34,024 nucleotides of DNA, from positions 1 through 34,024 of the forward strand of contig JAPLHW010000071.1 of assembly GCA_026389425.1 (NCBI GenBank), in the 5' to 3' direction. The notes under the pieces were generated by a model. It saw only the letters and a program-made list of their open reading frames with translations. It was not told the DNA's origin and ran no database searches. Positions 7,694-16,224 of this stretch are shown here, in pieces. The translations under genes were made by a program, and so were the position numbers. The stretch's first letter is position 1. Every line of letters begins with the position of its first letter. The DNA is from Coprothermobacterota bacterium (GTDB lineage: Bacteria; Caldisericota; JANLFM01).

Positions 7694-8686
7694 ATGATCC
7701 CAAACCAGTGGTACGCAGTCTTAGAAAGCAAAGAGGTCCCTGCCAGGAAGCCGGTTGGGGTAACCCGGCTGGGAGAGAAGCTAGTCTTCTGGCGAACTTC
7801 AACAGGAGAAGTCGCCTGTGCCCGTGACCTTTGCGCCCATCGTGGGGCAGCTCTCTCCTTGGGGAAAGTACACGGCGACCACGTAGCGTGTCCCTTCCAT
7901 GCTCTGGAATATGATTCCAGTGGACGCTGTCGCCTCATTCCGGCCAACGGACGAAACGCCTCGGTTCCGCCGAACTTCCGGGTGCCAACCCTTCCGGTCC
8001 GTGAAGCGCACCACCTGATCTGGGTCTGGCACGGCGTACCACGAGAGGAATATCCTTCTCTTCCCTTCGTGCCGGACATCGACGATTCCTTCGCCTACTC
8101 CACTTTTCCCAGCCGCTGGGGGGTTCACTACTCGCGCTGTATCGAGAACCAGCTCGACTCGGCTCATGTTCCTTTCGTCCATTACAACAGTATTGGCCGC
8201 GGACACCGCACCACTATCGATGGTCCGATTGTGAGATGGGAAGGTGACCGTTTGCTGATCTGGACCTACGCTCACCTGGAGGACGGCTCATTGGCCAGAA
8301 AGGCCGAGGAGATGGGTCCACCGGAGGGATTGCCCCGCTTGACCTTCTTTTTCCCCAATGTCTGGCAAAATTATTTGGCCGCTGATGTCCGCATCGTCCT
8401 CCTCTTCACCCCCATCGATGAGGAGAACACCCTCGTCTACACCCGCTTCTACCACAGGGTGATGCGTGTTCCCGGCCTCCGCCAACTGATTTCCTGGAGC
8501 GGTCGATACTTCAGCCGGGTGATCGCCCTGCAGGACCGGCGAGTGGTCAATACCCAACGGCCCAAGAAGACAGCCTTGCGGATGAACGAGAATCTATTCC
8601 CAGCGGACCGCCCCATCGTGGAATACCGGCGTCGCCGCGAGGAACTGATAGCCGGTTCCCGGGAACCGGCTAAAGATAAGGTCTAG
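7694..8686 (+). CDS. Rieske [2Fe-2S] aromatic-ring-hydroxylating oxygenase alpha subunit-like
   Basis: Rieske motif CAHRGAALSLGKVHGDHVACPFHALEYD; mononuclear iron motif DSAHVPFVH. ATG at 7694 behind GGAGGAG. Confidence 0.9.
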   Translation: MIPNQWYAVLESKEVPARKPVGVTRLGEKLVFWRTSTGEVACARDLCAHRGAALSLGKVHGDHVACPFHALEYDSSGRCRLIPANGRNASVPPNFRVPTLPVREAHHLIWVWHGVPREEYPSLPFVPDIDDSFAYSTFPSRWGVHYSRCIENQLDSAHVPFVHYNSIGRGHRTTIDGPIVRWEGDRLLIWTYAHLEDGSLARKAEEMGPPEGLPRLTFFFPNVWQNYLAADVRIVLLFTPIDEENTLVYTRFYHRVMRVPGLRQLISWSGRYFSRVIALQDRRVVNTQRPKKTALRMNENLFPADRPIVEYRRRREELIAGSREPAKDKV

Positions 8687-8923
8687 GAAGCTCAACCGAA
8701 AGGCGCGGCGGACGCGAGCCTTGAAGTCAAGGTAAGCTTGGCCGGAGGCCGCGGCAAGTATTACTAAAGGAGATGGCCGGGCCGTGGCAGCGTTTCTCTC
8801 CTTTGTGACGAACAACGTCCAGATGAACAGGCGAGCCTTACGTCTTTTGACCCAAAGACACCTTGGATGTTTTTTTTGAAAAATTTTCCAAAAAGAGCCA
8901 AATCTCAGGTATTTACATGATTT

Positions 8924-9113
8924 ACAACCTTCTCAACAGGTGAAACACTTCTGGAAGCATCACCTGTCATGGGAAGATCCGGATGGCGTCCTAGGCGCGG
9001 GGACCCGATGGGGGTAGCCCCGCGCCACCCCTGGGGTTTACCGAGGGGTCGATGGAACGACAGGTTGTCCTTTTCCTCCTTGTGCGGGTCCTGCCCAGGA
9101 CCCGCCATTTTTT
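8924..9113 (+). ncRNA. Candidate structured RNA (multibranch) with intrinsic terminator
   Basis: Closing stem ACAACCT/AGGTTGT encloses hairpins ACAGGTGA/TCACCTGT, GGCGCGGGG/CCCCGCGCC and ACCCCT/AGGGGT, followed by terminator hairpin 9084-9105 and a T run; no coding ORF. Confidence 0.45.
9084..9113 (+). terminator. Rho-independent terminator
   Basis: GCGGGTCCT-GCCC-AGGACCCGC then CATTTTTT. Confidence 0.85.
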
Positions 9114-9660
9114 CCCTCAGCATCCCAGAGAATGGCTTCAATTCATCTTTCTGTTGGGCACCCTGGTTCCCTGCTATGATGATGGGGAAGGAATGACAAT
9201 GCCCAGACTTTTCCGCCAGAGCCGTCAGAAAGGATTTATCGTGCCTATCCCGAAGCAGGGAGTAGGTTCTGACTTTATGGCTTGTTCGGATTTCCTGCAC
9301 CGATCCGGTTTCCTCACTGCTTCCCCCTTCTTGGAGGGGGACTTCGCACTTTCCTCTGACTTCCTTTGCACTTCACCGTTCACCCAATCTCACCTCTCAG
9401 CTGGCTAATACATTTCCCCAACAAATTAAGTAGCCCAGCAGGGGGAATGCCGCCGGGCTGAAGGGGAGGGTGGCTGATGAAGCAATCTTGATTCCCGAAA
9501 AAGCATGATCACTTGCCCCATCGGCGGTCGAAGGTTATGCTAAAACAAAGGTATCGGCGCCGTAAAGATGGAGCCCGTACCTCCCCGGTCCTGTAACGGT
9601 TGCACTGCATCCGATGGGATCTTCCGCGCCGCGGCACGATAGCCCGGCAGAAAGGAGAAG

Positions 9661-10308
9661 TTGATGTTTCGTAAAGTATACCTGGTAACGGTGGCAGGCA
9701 CGGCAGGAGGCGTCCTTTTCGGCCTTTTCTCCACCCGCCAGGCCGCGGATGAGGCCATTGAGGAGGCCAAAGGGGAGGCGGAGGGAGGGCCCGAGTTTCG
9801 CGTCCAGCCCATCTATTCCGACCTGATCGGGGAAGAGGAAGCAGATGAAATTCGGGCTCCTGTGCTGCCCAAAGCACCACCTCGGCCGCAACAGAGCGAG
9901 CGTCCGGAACGGCCGCAGCATTTCGATAGGGAGCGTACACCACGAGAAGGCTCGGGAGAAGCTCGGCGTGGCTACCCACCCAGGAGTGGTCCACCCGCTG
10001 AACGGCGTGGCTACCCACCCAGGAGTGGTCCACCCACTGAACGGCGTGGCTACCAGGGAGGACGGCCCCATGGAGAGCCTTGGGGAGGGAACCGCAGTGG
10101 CAGTGGCTACGGCGAACGTCCTTCCTCTAACAAACCTTCCTCCCGCCCATGGGAGAAAGACGCCCCTTCCTACTCGCCTCGCCGCAGTACTGAGGGCGGC
10201 TATGGGGACAGGGGCGGCTATGGCGATCGCGGCCAGCGAGGTTTCAGTCCCCGCCCTCAGGGAGCGAAGAGGGGGAAACCCAAACGCTACCCAGGTGGAG
10301 AGCGGTAA
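9661..10308 (+). CDS. Low-complexity, predicted disordered protein rich in R/G/P/S/Y, with short hydrophobic N-terminus
   Basis: MFRKVYLVTVAGTAGGVLFGLFSTRQAADEAI then RRGYPPRSGPPxE repeats and GGYGDRGGYGDRG; RBS AGAAAGGAG upstream. Confidence 0.75.
   Translation: MMFRKVYLVTVAGTAGGVLFGLFSTRQAADEAIEEAKGEAEGGPEFRVQPIYSDLIGEEEADEIRAPVLPKAPPRPQQSERPERPQHFDRERTPREGSGEARRGYPPRSGPPAERRGYPPRSGPPTERRGYQGGRPHGEPWGGNRSGSGYGERPSSNKPSSRPWEKDAPSYSPRRSTEGGYGDRGGYGDRGQRGFSPRPQGAKRGKPKRYPGGER
9964..10055 (+). repeat. 39-bp in-frame tandem repeat (two full copies plus partial third)
   Basis: CGGCGTGGCTACCCACCCAGGAGTGGTCCACCCGCTGAA at 9964-10002; second copy 10003-10041 (one difference, CCGCTG to CCACTG); partial copy from 10042. 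Confidence 0.9.
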
Positions 10309-10407
10309 GCGATAACACGGTACCTTTATCGTAAGTCTCTGCGGTGGCGAGCTGAGGAGGGCTGGATGAGGCCGTTCTCAGCTCGTGTTTGGTTTACGAA
10401 TCGCGGC

Positions 10408-12864
10408 TTACCAAGCTGCGAGGGACCGGCTTCTTTCCCATTGCCAGTAGGGCGCCCAGACCAGGACCAGGGGAGCTATCTGGAAATCACTTTTTATTGG
10501 GGCCACTGACAGGGTCTCGACGGATACGGTAGCCTGGTTCCAACGAGTCGCCAGTGCTACGAGTTCCCTCTCCATCTCTTGGGATAGTTGAGCCATCTCC
10601 AGCTCTAATCGTTGTAGCTTTTCACGAGCCTCTTGGATAGATACCGCAGCTTTTGAGCTCTGCCGGGCCTTGCTCATGGCGCTGGAGGCGGCCTTGCTGG
10701 AGCGGCGTCCGAGGAAGGCGCCCAGCAACGATTCTCCGGCTGAAACCCAAACCTCTTGGCTCCTGGCACTGGCCTCGGACTGATGCTGAGCGACCTCTGC
10801 GCGAGCTCGCGCCAGTTTATCTTGGAGCGATTCCAGTTTTTTGCGATACTTCTCCCGCAGCTTGTCGCCTTCCCGGTCTCTCTCCTCGCGGGCGGTTTGT
10901 CCCAGCCGCAAGCGGAAATCTCGTTCGCTTTCTTGGACAGCTTGAACCAGCTTGAGAGTGGGAGCGGCTAGCAAAGAGAACCGACAGGTGCGGTAAAGGT
11001 GTTCTTCCAGATCCTTGCTCAGCGCGGTCAGTTCCTTGAGCTCGTTGGCGGATGCAGGAATGGCCGCAAAATGAGCGTTTGCCTGGGGACCTTCCGTCAG
11101 CCTCGGGGAGCTATTTAATTGGAGAGCCCGCTCCCAGCCGGCAGTCCCTTCGTCTCCCGACAGGGAAAGCAGCAAGGTCCGCTCCTGCCATTGGTCCAAA
11201 CCCCGTTTGCTATCCTTGTAATGGATCTTAGCCACGCCGAACAGAGCGGGTTGGTAAAGAAGAGAAGGAGGGGCCTCTTCTCTGCCCGGGATTGCCTGAG
11301 CCTGGTCGGGGGTCAGGCGGACTTCAAGGAAACCCTGTTGCAAGCCGGAAGGGGAGACCGGAGGAAGGGCGCTTGCCTCGCTGAAAGAGGGGCTTCTAGC
11401 ACTGCCTGTTATCCCTTCACCCGCCCCTGTAGGAGCGGCGTCGACGCCATCGGGCTGCCGATCGCCCATCAAAAGGCGCACCTGGGGACGGGTCAGCGGG
11501 CCGCGCAAGTAGCTTAAAGCCCACCGGGTCTGGAAGAGTAAGGGTGTGTCTTTGTTGACGTTGTGCAGCAGGAAGACGCGGTTGGCCAACCCGGCAATGC
11601 GGGTCCCCAGCTCTGTAGCATCCAAGGACCGGCCGGCTGCTGCTGAAGCTCCCACCAACCCATCTAAAAGCCTCTCCTTATCCCGCTCCGCTTGGAGACG
11701 GCCGACGAACCAGGTGCCGGCGTTGGAGGGACCCTTATAATCGAGATCGACCGGGTTCTGGGTGGTCAGCACGACCCCGACGCCATAGGCACGGGCCTGC
11801 TTGAGCAAGGTCAGCATGGGCAACTTGCTGGGTGGATTGGCCACCGGCGGAAAGAAGCCGAAGATCTCATCCATATAGAAGAGGGCTCGCGGGCTGGTGG
11901 TTCCGGGCTGGCCTCTCATCCAGGCGATGACCCGGTTCAGCAGCAAGGTCACGAAGAACATCCGCTCGGCTTCGCTGAGGTGGGCGATGTAGAAAATGGA
12001 GTGACGAGGCTTGCCTTGGGGAGTGGCCAGGAAGCCAGGTATTTCCAGAGGTTGGCCTGTCATCCAACTAGCGAAGGTGGGGGAGGCGATCAGGTTGTTC
12101 AGCAGCATGGCCAGTTGGAAGCGATCCTTCTTCGGGAAGAAGGTATCCACATCGAGGACCTCCAATTGGCGAAGGGGGGGCTCCTGAATAGAGAGGATCA
12201 GCTTCTGCAGGTCCAGATCCTCCCCTTTCCGCCAGAAGTACTCGAAAAGGTTGGCCAGTAAGATATGCTCCCGCGAACGCAGGGGGTCGGCTTCTACCCC
12301 GACCAAGCCGAGGAGGGCGCTGACGGTGCTTTGCACCTCTTCCCGCAAAGCCTCCCCCTCTTCTTCCCAATCCAGTCGAGGGGCAGAGAAGGACTGCAGA
12401 ATGGAGACGGGGATGCCGAACTCGCTGCCTGGCGTGTAGACGGCGAAATCGACAGCTTTGCGCAATCGCTGGATGCGCTCCGGGCTCTCCCCCCACTGAG
12501 CCAAGCCGCCCCGCCACAGATCGGCCTGGGCGGCAGCGTACTGCTCCTCGCTGAGCCCCTTGCGGCGGGCGTCATCGGGACTGATCCAGGGGAGGAAGTC
12601 CTCCGGGCGCAACTGGGGAAAGGTCAAGAGTAGGTTGGTGATGTCTCCCTTGGGGTCGATGATCAGAGCAGGCACACCATCGATGGCCGCTTCTTCCAGC
12701 AAGTCGATGCAAAGCCCGGTCTTGCCGCTGCCGGTCATCCCCACGCAGACGGCATGGGTAGTCAGATCGCGGGAGTCGTAGAGGACTAGCTCCTCCTGCA
12801 GTTTCGCGCTCGCCAGATCATACTCCTTGCCCAGATAGAAGACGCCCAGCTTTTCATAGTCCAT
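10408..12864 (-). CDS. HerA/DUF87-like ATPase with C-terminal coiled coil
   Basis: Walker A GMTGSGKTGLC; ALIIDPKGDITNLLLTFP; RALFYMDEIFGFFPP; VVLTTQNPVDLDYKGPSNAGTWFVGRLQ; coiled coil REKYRKKLESLQDKLARARAEVAQ. Confidence 0.85.
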   Translation of the reverse strand: MDYEKLGVFYLGKEYDLASAKLQEELVLYDSRDLTTHAVCVGMTGSGKTGLCIDLLEEAAIDGVPALIIDPKGDITNLLLTFPQLRPEDFLPWISPDDARRKGLSEEQYAAAQADLWRGGLAQWGESPERIQRLRKAVDFAVYTPGSEFGIPVSILQSFSAPRLDWEEEGEALREEVQSTVSALLGLVGVEADPLRSREHILLANLFEYFWRKGEDLDLQKLILSIQEPPLRQLEVLDVDTFFPKKDRFQLAMLLNNLIASPTFASWMTGQPLEIPGFLATPQGKPRHSIFYIAHLSEAERMFFVTLLLNRVIAWMRGQPGTTSPRALFYMDEIFGFFPPVANPPSKLPMLTLLKQARAYGVGVVLTTQNPVDLDYKGPSNAGTWFVGRLQAERDKERLLDGLVGASAAAGRSLDATELGTRIAGLANRVFLLHNVNKDTPLLFQTRWALSYLRGPLTRPQVRLLMGDRQPDGVDAAPTGAGEGITGSARSPSFSEASALPPVSPSGLQQGFLEVRLTPDQAQAIPGREEAPPSLLYQPALFGVAKIHYKDSKRGLDQWQERTLLLSLSGDEGTAGWERALQLNSSPRLTEGPQANAHFAAIPASANELKELTALSKDLEEHLYRTCRFSLLAAPTLKLVQAVQESERDFRLRLGQTAREERDREGDKLREKYRKKLESLQDKLARARAEVAQHQSEASARSQEVWVSAGESLLGAFLGRRSSKAASSAMSKARQSSKAAVSIQEAREKLQRLELEMAQLSQEMERELVALATRWNQATVSVETLSVAPIKSDFQIAPLVLVWAPYWQWERSRSLAAW

Positions 12865-12956
12865 GATGCCTTCCTCGTAGTCGGTCCGTTCTTGTCTTCA
12901 TTGTACGAGAAATAAGCCCGGGCGAAAGGCTTTTTGGATGTGGTTTCTCCAATGCG

Positions 12957-12993
12957 CCGTCCCTCCCCGAAAGAAGGGCCGGGACGGTATAAT
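12957..12993 (+). promoter_or_regulatory. Inverted repeat abutting a -10 box, upstream of the GH5 gene
   Basis: CCGTCCC (12957-12963) and GGGACGG (12981-12987) directly followed by TATAAT (12988-12993). Confidence 0.45.
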
Positions 12994-13042
12994 GGGCTGG
13001 CTGGAAAGGGCCTGAGCAGGCAAGGACCAAGCGGAAGGAGAA

Positions 13043-14947
13043 TTGCCAGGGTTGCGCATCGAGGGTAGTAGACTGATCGATGAGGAGGGACGGAGCCTTC
13101 TATTGCGCGGCGTCAATTTAGGGGGTAGCAGCAAGGTGCCGATGGTCCCGGATGGCGCGACTTGGCGTCGGGATGGATTTTTCGATCATCGTTCGGTTTC
13201 CTTCGTGGGACGCCCCTTCACGCTGGACCAGGCTGATCGGCACTTCGAGCGCTTACGCCAGTGGGGTTTCAACTGCCTGCGTTTCCTGGTGACCTGGGAG
13301 GCCATCGAACACGCCGGCCCGGGGCAGTACGACCAGGCTTATTTGGACTATTTGCAGGCCGTGCTGGAGGTTGCCGGCCGATTCGGCTTCCTGCTCTTCA
13401 TTGATCCCCACCAGGATGTCTGGAGCCGTTTCAGTGGAGGGGACGGAGCGCCCGGGTGGACTTTGGAGGCAATTGGTTTTGACTTGTCTCGCTTGGACCA
13501 AAGCGGGGCGGCGGTCACTCACCAAGCTCTCCAGGATCGCTACCCCTGGCTGATTTGGCCGACCAACGCCGAGAAGCTGGCAGCTGCCACCATGTTCACC
13601 CTTTTTTTCGCCGGCAACGACTTTGCCCCCAGCACCCGGATCGAAGGAGAGCCGGCCCAGGAATACTTGCAGCGCCACTACATTCAGTCAGTCTGTCAGG
13701 TGGCGGCTCGCTGCCGAGGGATGGCCCACGTTCTGGGATACGACACGATGAACGAACCGGGGCGGGGTTGGATCGGAGCAGAGGATCTGCGGCAGGCCAG
13801 GGGAGTCCTGCGCAAGGGGGCGTCTCCCACCCCTTGGCAATCGATCCTGCTGGGAGCGGGCTTCCCCCAGAAGGTGGAAGTGTGGGCTGAGGGTCGCTCG
13901 CTTCCCCGCCGCACGGGCGCTCGTCGGGTCAATGATGAGGGCGTGAAGGTTTGGAAGGAGGGCTTTGATTGCCCCTGGAAGGCCAACGGGGTTTGGGACC
14001 TGGATGGCAACGGCCAGCCTCGCTTGCTGACGCCGGGTCATTTTGCCCGGTTTGGCGACCGGGTGACGGATTTCACCCGGGACTACTACAAGCCCTTCGC
14101 CAACCGCTTCGCCCAGGCCATCCGCCAGGTTCACCCCCAGGCACTGATCTTTCTGGAGACCTACACCGAGGGGAGAGATGAGCTGGTGTGGGAGCCGGAG
14201 GATGTCCCGGGGGTGGTCTTCGCACCACACTGGTACGACGTCGCCCTCCTGGTTACACAACGCTTCACTCCCTGGGCGGCCATCGACATCTTCAAAAAGA
14301 GGGTTGTCTTGGGACCGTGGGCGGTTCGCCGTTCCATCGCCAGTCAGTTGGCCCGCTTCCAGGAAGCCGCTTGCAAGCAGAGGGGGGGAATCCCCGTCCT
14401 TTTCGGTGAGATCGGCATCCCTTTGTCACTGGACAATGGACGCGCCTATGCACGTGGTTCCTTTCGCCGGCAGGAACGGGCTGCTGATCGCAGCCTACGG
14501 GCGCTGGAGGAGAGGCTGGCCCATTGCACTATCTGGAATTACACAGCAGACAACCGCAACCAGCACGGAGACCAGTGGAATGAAGAGGATTTCTCTCTTT
14601 TCAGTCTGGACCAACAGATGGATCCAGCCGACCTCGACTCGGGCGGCCGGGCCTTGGACGCCTTCGTCCGGCCTTATCCACGAGCGGTAGCCGGGGAGAC
14701 CATCTCTTTCCGCTTCGATGTCCACCGCCACCGTTTCTTTTTCTCATTTCGCCACGACCCCGCGGTCACCGCCCCTACCGAGATCTTTCTTCCCCGCCGC
14801 CACTTCCCCGGGGGAGCCCGGGTCCAAGTCAGCGACGGTCGCTGGGAGGAAGACCGGGAAGGACAACTGCTGCGTTATTGGCCTGGCCACGAACGGGCGC
14901 TGCATACCTTGCGAATTGATCCAGCCGGCGCCGGACAAGCATCGTGA
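13043..14947 (+). CDS. Glycoside hydrolase family 5, endoglycosylceramidase-like, with GH5 C-terminal beta domain
   Basis: DEEGRSLLLRGVNLGGSSKVP, FNCLRFLVTWEAIEHAGPGQYD, YDTMNEPGRGW (acid/base Glu), VLFGEIGIPL (nucleophile Glu). TTG start behind GGAAGGAG. Confidence 0.88.
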   Translation: MPGLRIEGSRLIDEEGRSLLLRGVNLGGSSKVPMVPDGATWRRDGFFDHRSVSFVGRPFTLDQADRHFERLRQWGFNCLRFLVTWEAIEHAGPGQYDQAYLDYLQAVLEVAGRFGFLLFIDPHQDVWSRFSGGDGAPGWTLEAIGFDLSRLDQSGAAVTHQALQDRYPWLIWPTNAEKLAAATMFTLFFAGNDFAPSTRIEGEPAQEYLQRHYIQSVCQVAARCRGMAHVLGYDTMNEPGRGWIGAEDLRQARGVLRKGASPTPWQSILLGAGFPQKVEVWAEGRSLPRRTGARRVNDEGVKVWKEGFDCPWKANGVWDLDGNGQPRLLTPGHFARFGDRVTDFTRDYYKPFANRFAQAIRQVHPQALIFLETYTEGRDELVWEPEDVPGVVFAPHWYDVALLVTQRFTPWAAIDIFKKRVVLGPWAVRRSIASQLARFQEAACKQRGGIPVLFGEIGIPLSLDNGRAYARGSFRRQERAADRSLRALEERLAHCTIWNYTADNRNQHGDQWNEEDFSLFSLDQQMDPADLDSGGRALDAFVRPYPRAVAGETISFRFDVHRHRFFFSFRHDPAVTAPTEIFLPRRHFPGGARVQVSDGRWEEDREGQLLRYWPGHERALHTLRIDPAGAGQAS

Positions 14948-14984
14948 GGCAACCGCAAACCAAACGAAAGATGGAGGTTGAAGG

Positions 14985-16181
14985 ATGAGTGGACGGACGA
15001 TTGGAAGAACGGTGAGACTGCTGGGCGTCTTACTTGCGCTTTTGGCTGTGGTCTCTTGCAGCAGCCTGGCCTCGCCGACTCCAACGGCTCCAATCAAGGT
15101 GGGAGCCATCTATAACCTGACCGGAGCCCAGGCCTCCTTGGATGTCCCTTCAGCCAACGGCGCCCAACTGGCCGTCAAGCAGATCAATGCCGCAGGCGGG
15201 GTGTTGGGGCGCACCATGGAATTGGTCCTTTACGATGGCAAGACCGATGCCGAGACAATCCGACAGGCTTCCGAAAAATTGGTCGAGGTCGATCGGGTAG
15301 CGGCTTTGATCGGCTTCTCGGACACCGACCAGGTTCTGGCCGCAGCTCCTGCTGCGGTCAAGGCTGGGATCCCATTCATCACCAGCGGCGCCAGCTCGCC
15401 GAAACTGCCCGCTCAGGTTCCCGGCGTTCTTTTCCTGGCCTGTTTCGGAGACAACACCCAGGCTGCAGCCGGGGCCGAGTACGCCTACAACCGGCTGAAC
15501 GCTCGAAACGCCTATCTGCTGAGGGATGGTGGCATGGAATACGCCCGGCTACTGGCCGGGTATTTCAAAGAGAGTTTCCTCCAGTTAGGTGGACGAATCC
15601 TCCTGGAAGACACTTTTATCAGCGGAACCACGTATTTCACGCCTCAAATGAACCGGTTGAAGGCATTGACCCCTCGCCCTGATCTTCTCTACATCGCCTG
15701 TGGACCGCAAGACGCCGGCTGGTTGATCGATCGACTGGAGAGGGCCGGGTTCTACCAACCCGTTTTGGGCGGAGATAGCTTCGATTCCTCGCAACTTCTA
15801 GCCGTGGGCGGAATTGCCGTCGAGGATACCTTTTGCACTACGCATGGCTATCTGAAGATGGGCTCTATCCAGGAGTCGACCCGGACCTTCGTTGTGGATT
15901 ATCGGGCGATGTTCGGGCACGACCCGGAGAACGCCTTCGCCGGGCTGGGGTACGACGCGGTAAAACTGCTGGCCGATGCCCTCCGTCGAGCCGGCACTGA
16001 TCAGGCCGAACCGCTGCTGGCCGCTCTTGCGTCCACTCAGGGGCTGGAAGGAGTGACCGGCACGATAAGCTACCCATCCAGCAGCCACATTCCATCCAAG
16101 AGCGTGACCCTGCTGCGCGTTCTGGCCGGTCAATTCACCTGGGCTTGGGAAATAAAACCGACCCAGGTCCCAGCGCCTTGA
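14985..16181 (+). CDS. ABC transporter substrate-binding lipoprotein, branched-chain amino acid (LivJ-like) type
   Basis: Lipoprotein signal LALLAVVSCSS; IKVGAIYNLTGAQASLDVPSANGAQLAVKQINAAGGVLGRTMELVLYDGKTD. Confidence 0.88.
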   Translation: MSGRTIGRTVRLLGVLLALLAVVSCSSLASPTPTAPIKVGAIYNLTGAQASLDVPSANGAQLAVKQINAAGGVLGRTMELVLYDGKTDAETIRQASEKLVEVDRVAALIGFSDTDQVLAAAPAAVKAGIPFITSGASSPKLPAQVPGVLFLACFGDNTQAAAGAEYAYNRLNARNAYLLRDGGMEYARLLAGYFKESFLQLGGRILLEDTFISGTTYFTPQMNRLKALTPRPDLLYIACGPQDAGWLIDRLERAGFYQPVLGGDSFDSSQLLAVGGIAVEDTFCTTHGYLKMGSIQESTRTFVVDYRAMFGHDPENAFAGLGYDAVKLLADALRRAGTDQAEPLLAALASTQGLEGVTGTISYPSSSHIPSKSVTLLRVLAGQFTWAWEIKPTQVPAP

Positions 16182-16224
16182 TCCAAGACGCGCAATCCTG
16201 GCAGCTTCCCAAACACGGTGGGCT

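Noticed and set aside
8936-8967. RNase P-like fragment (GGTGAAACAC...)
   Set aside because: Superficial similarity to the P11-P12 region only; other RNase P RNA conserved regions are absent.
8905-9300. 131-aa minus-strand ORF in the noncoding gap
   Set aside because: Lies over the candidate RNA and terminator, no recognisable domain, composition not protein-like.
9509-10071. Two minus-strand ORFs with repeats (DHSWVGSHA...; GWTTPGWVATPFS)
   Set aside because: The repeats are the reverse strand of the 39-bp tandem repeat in the plus-strand gene at 9661.
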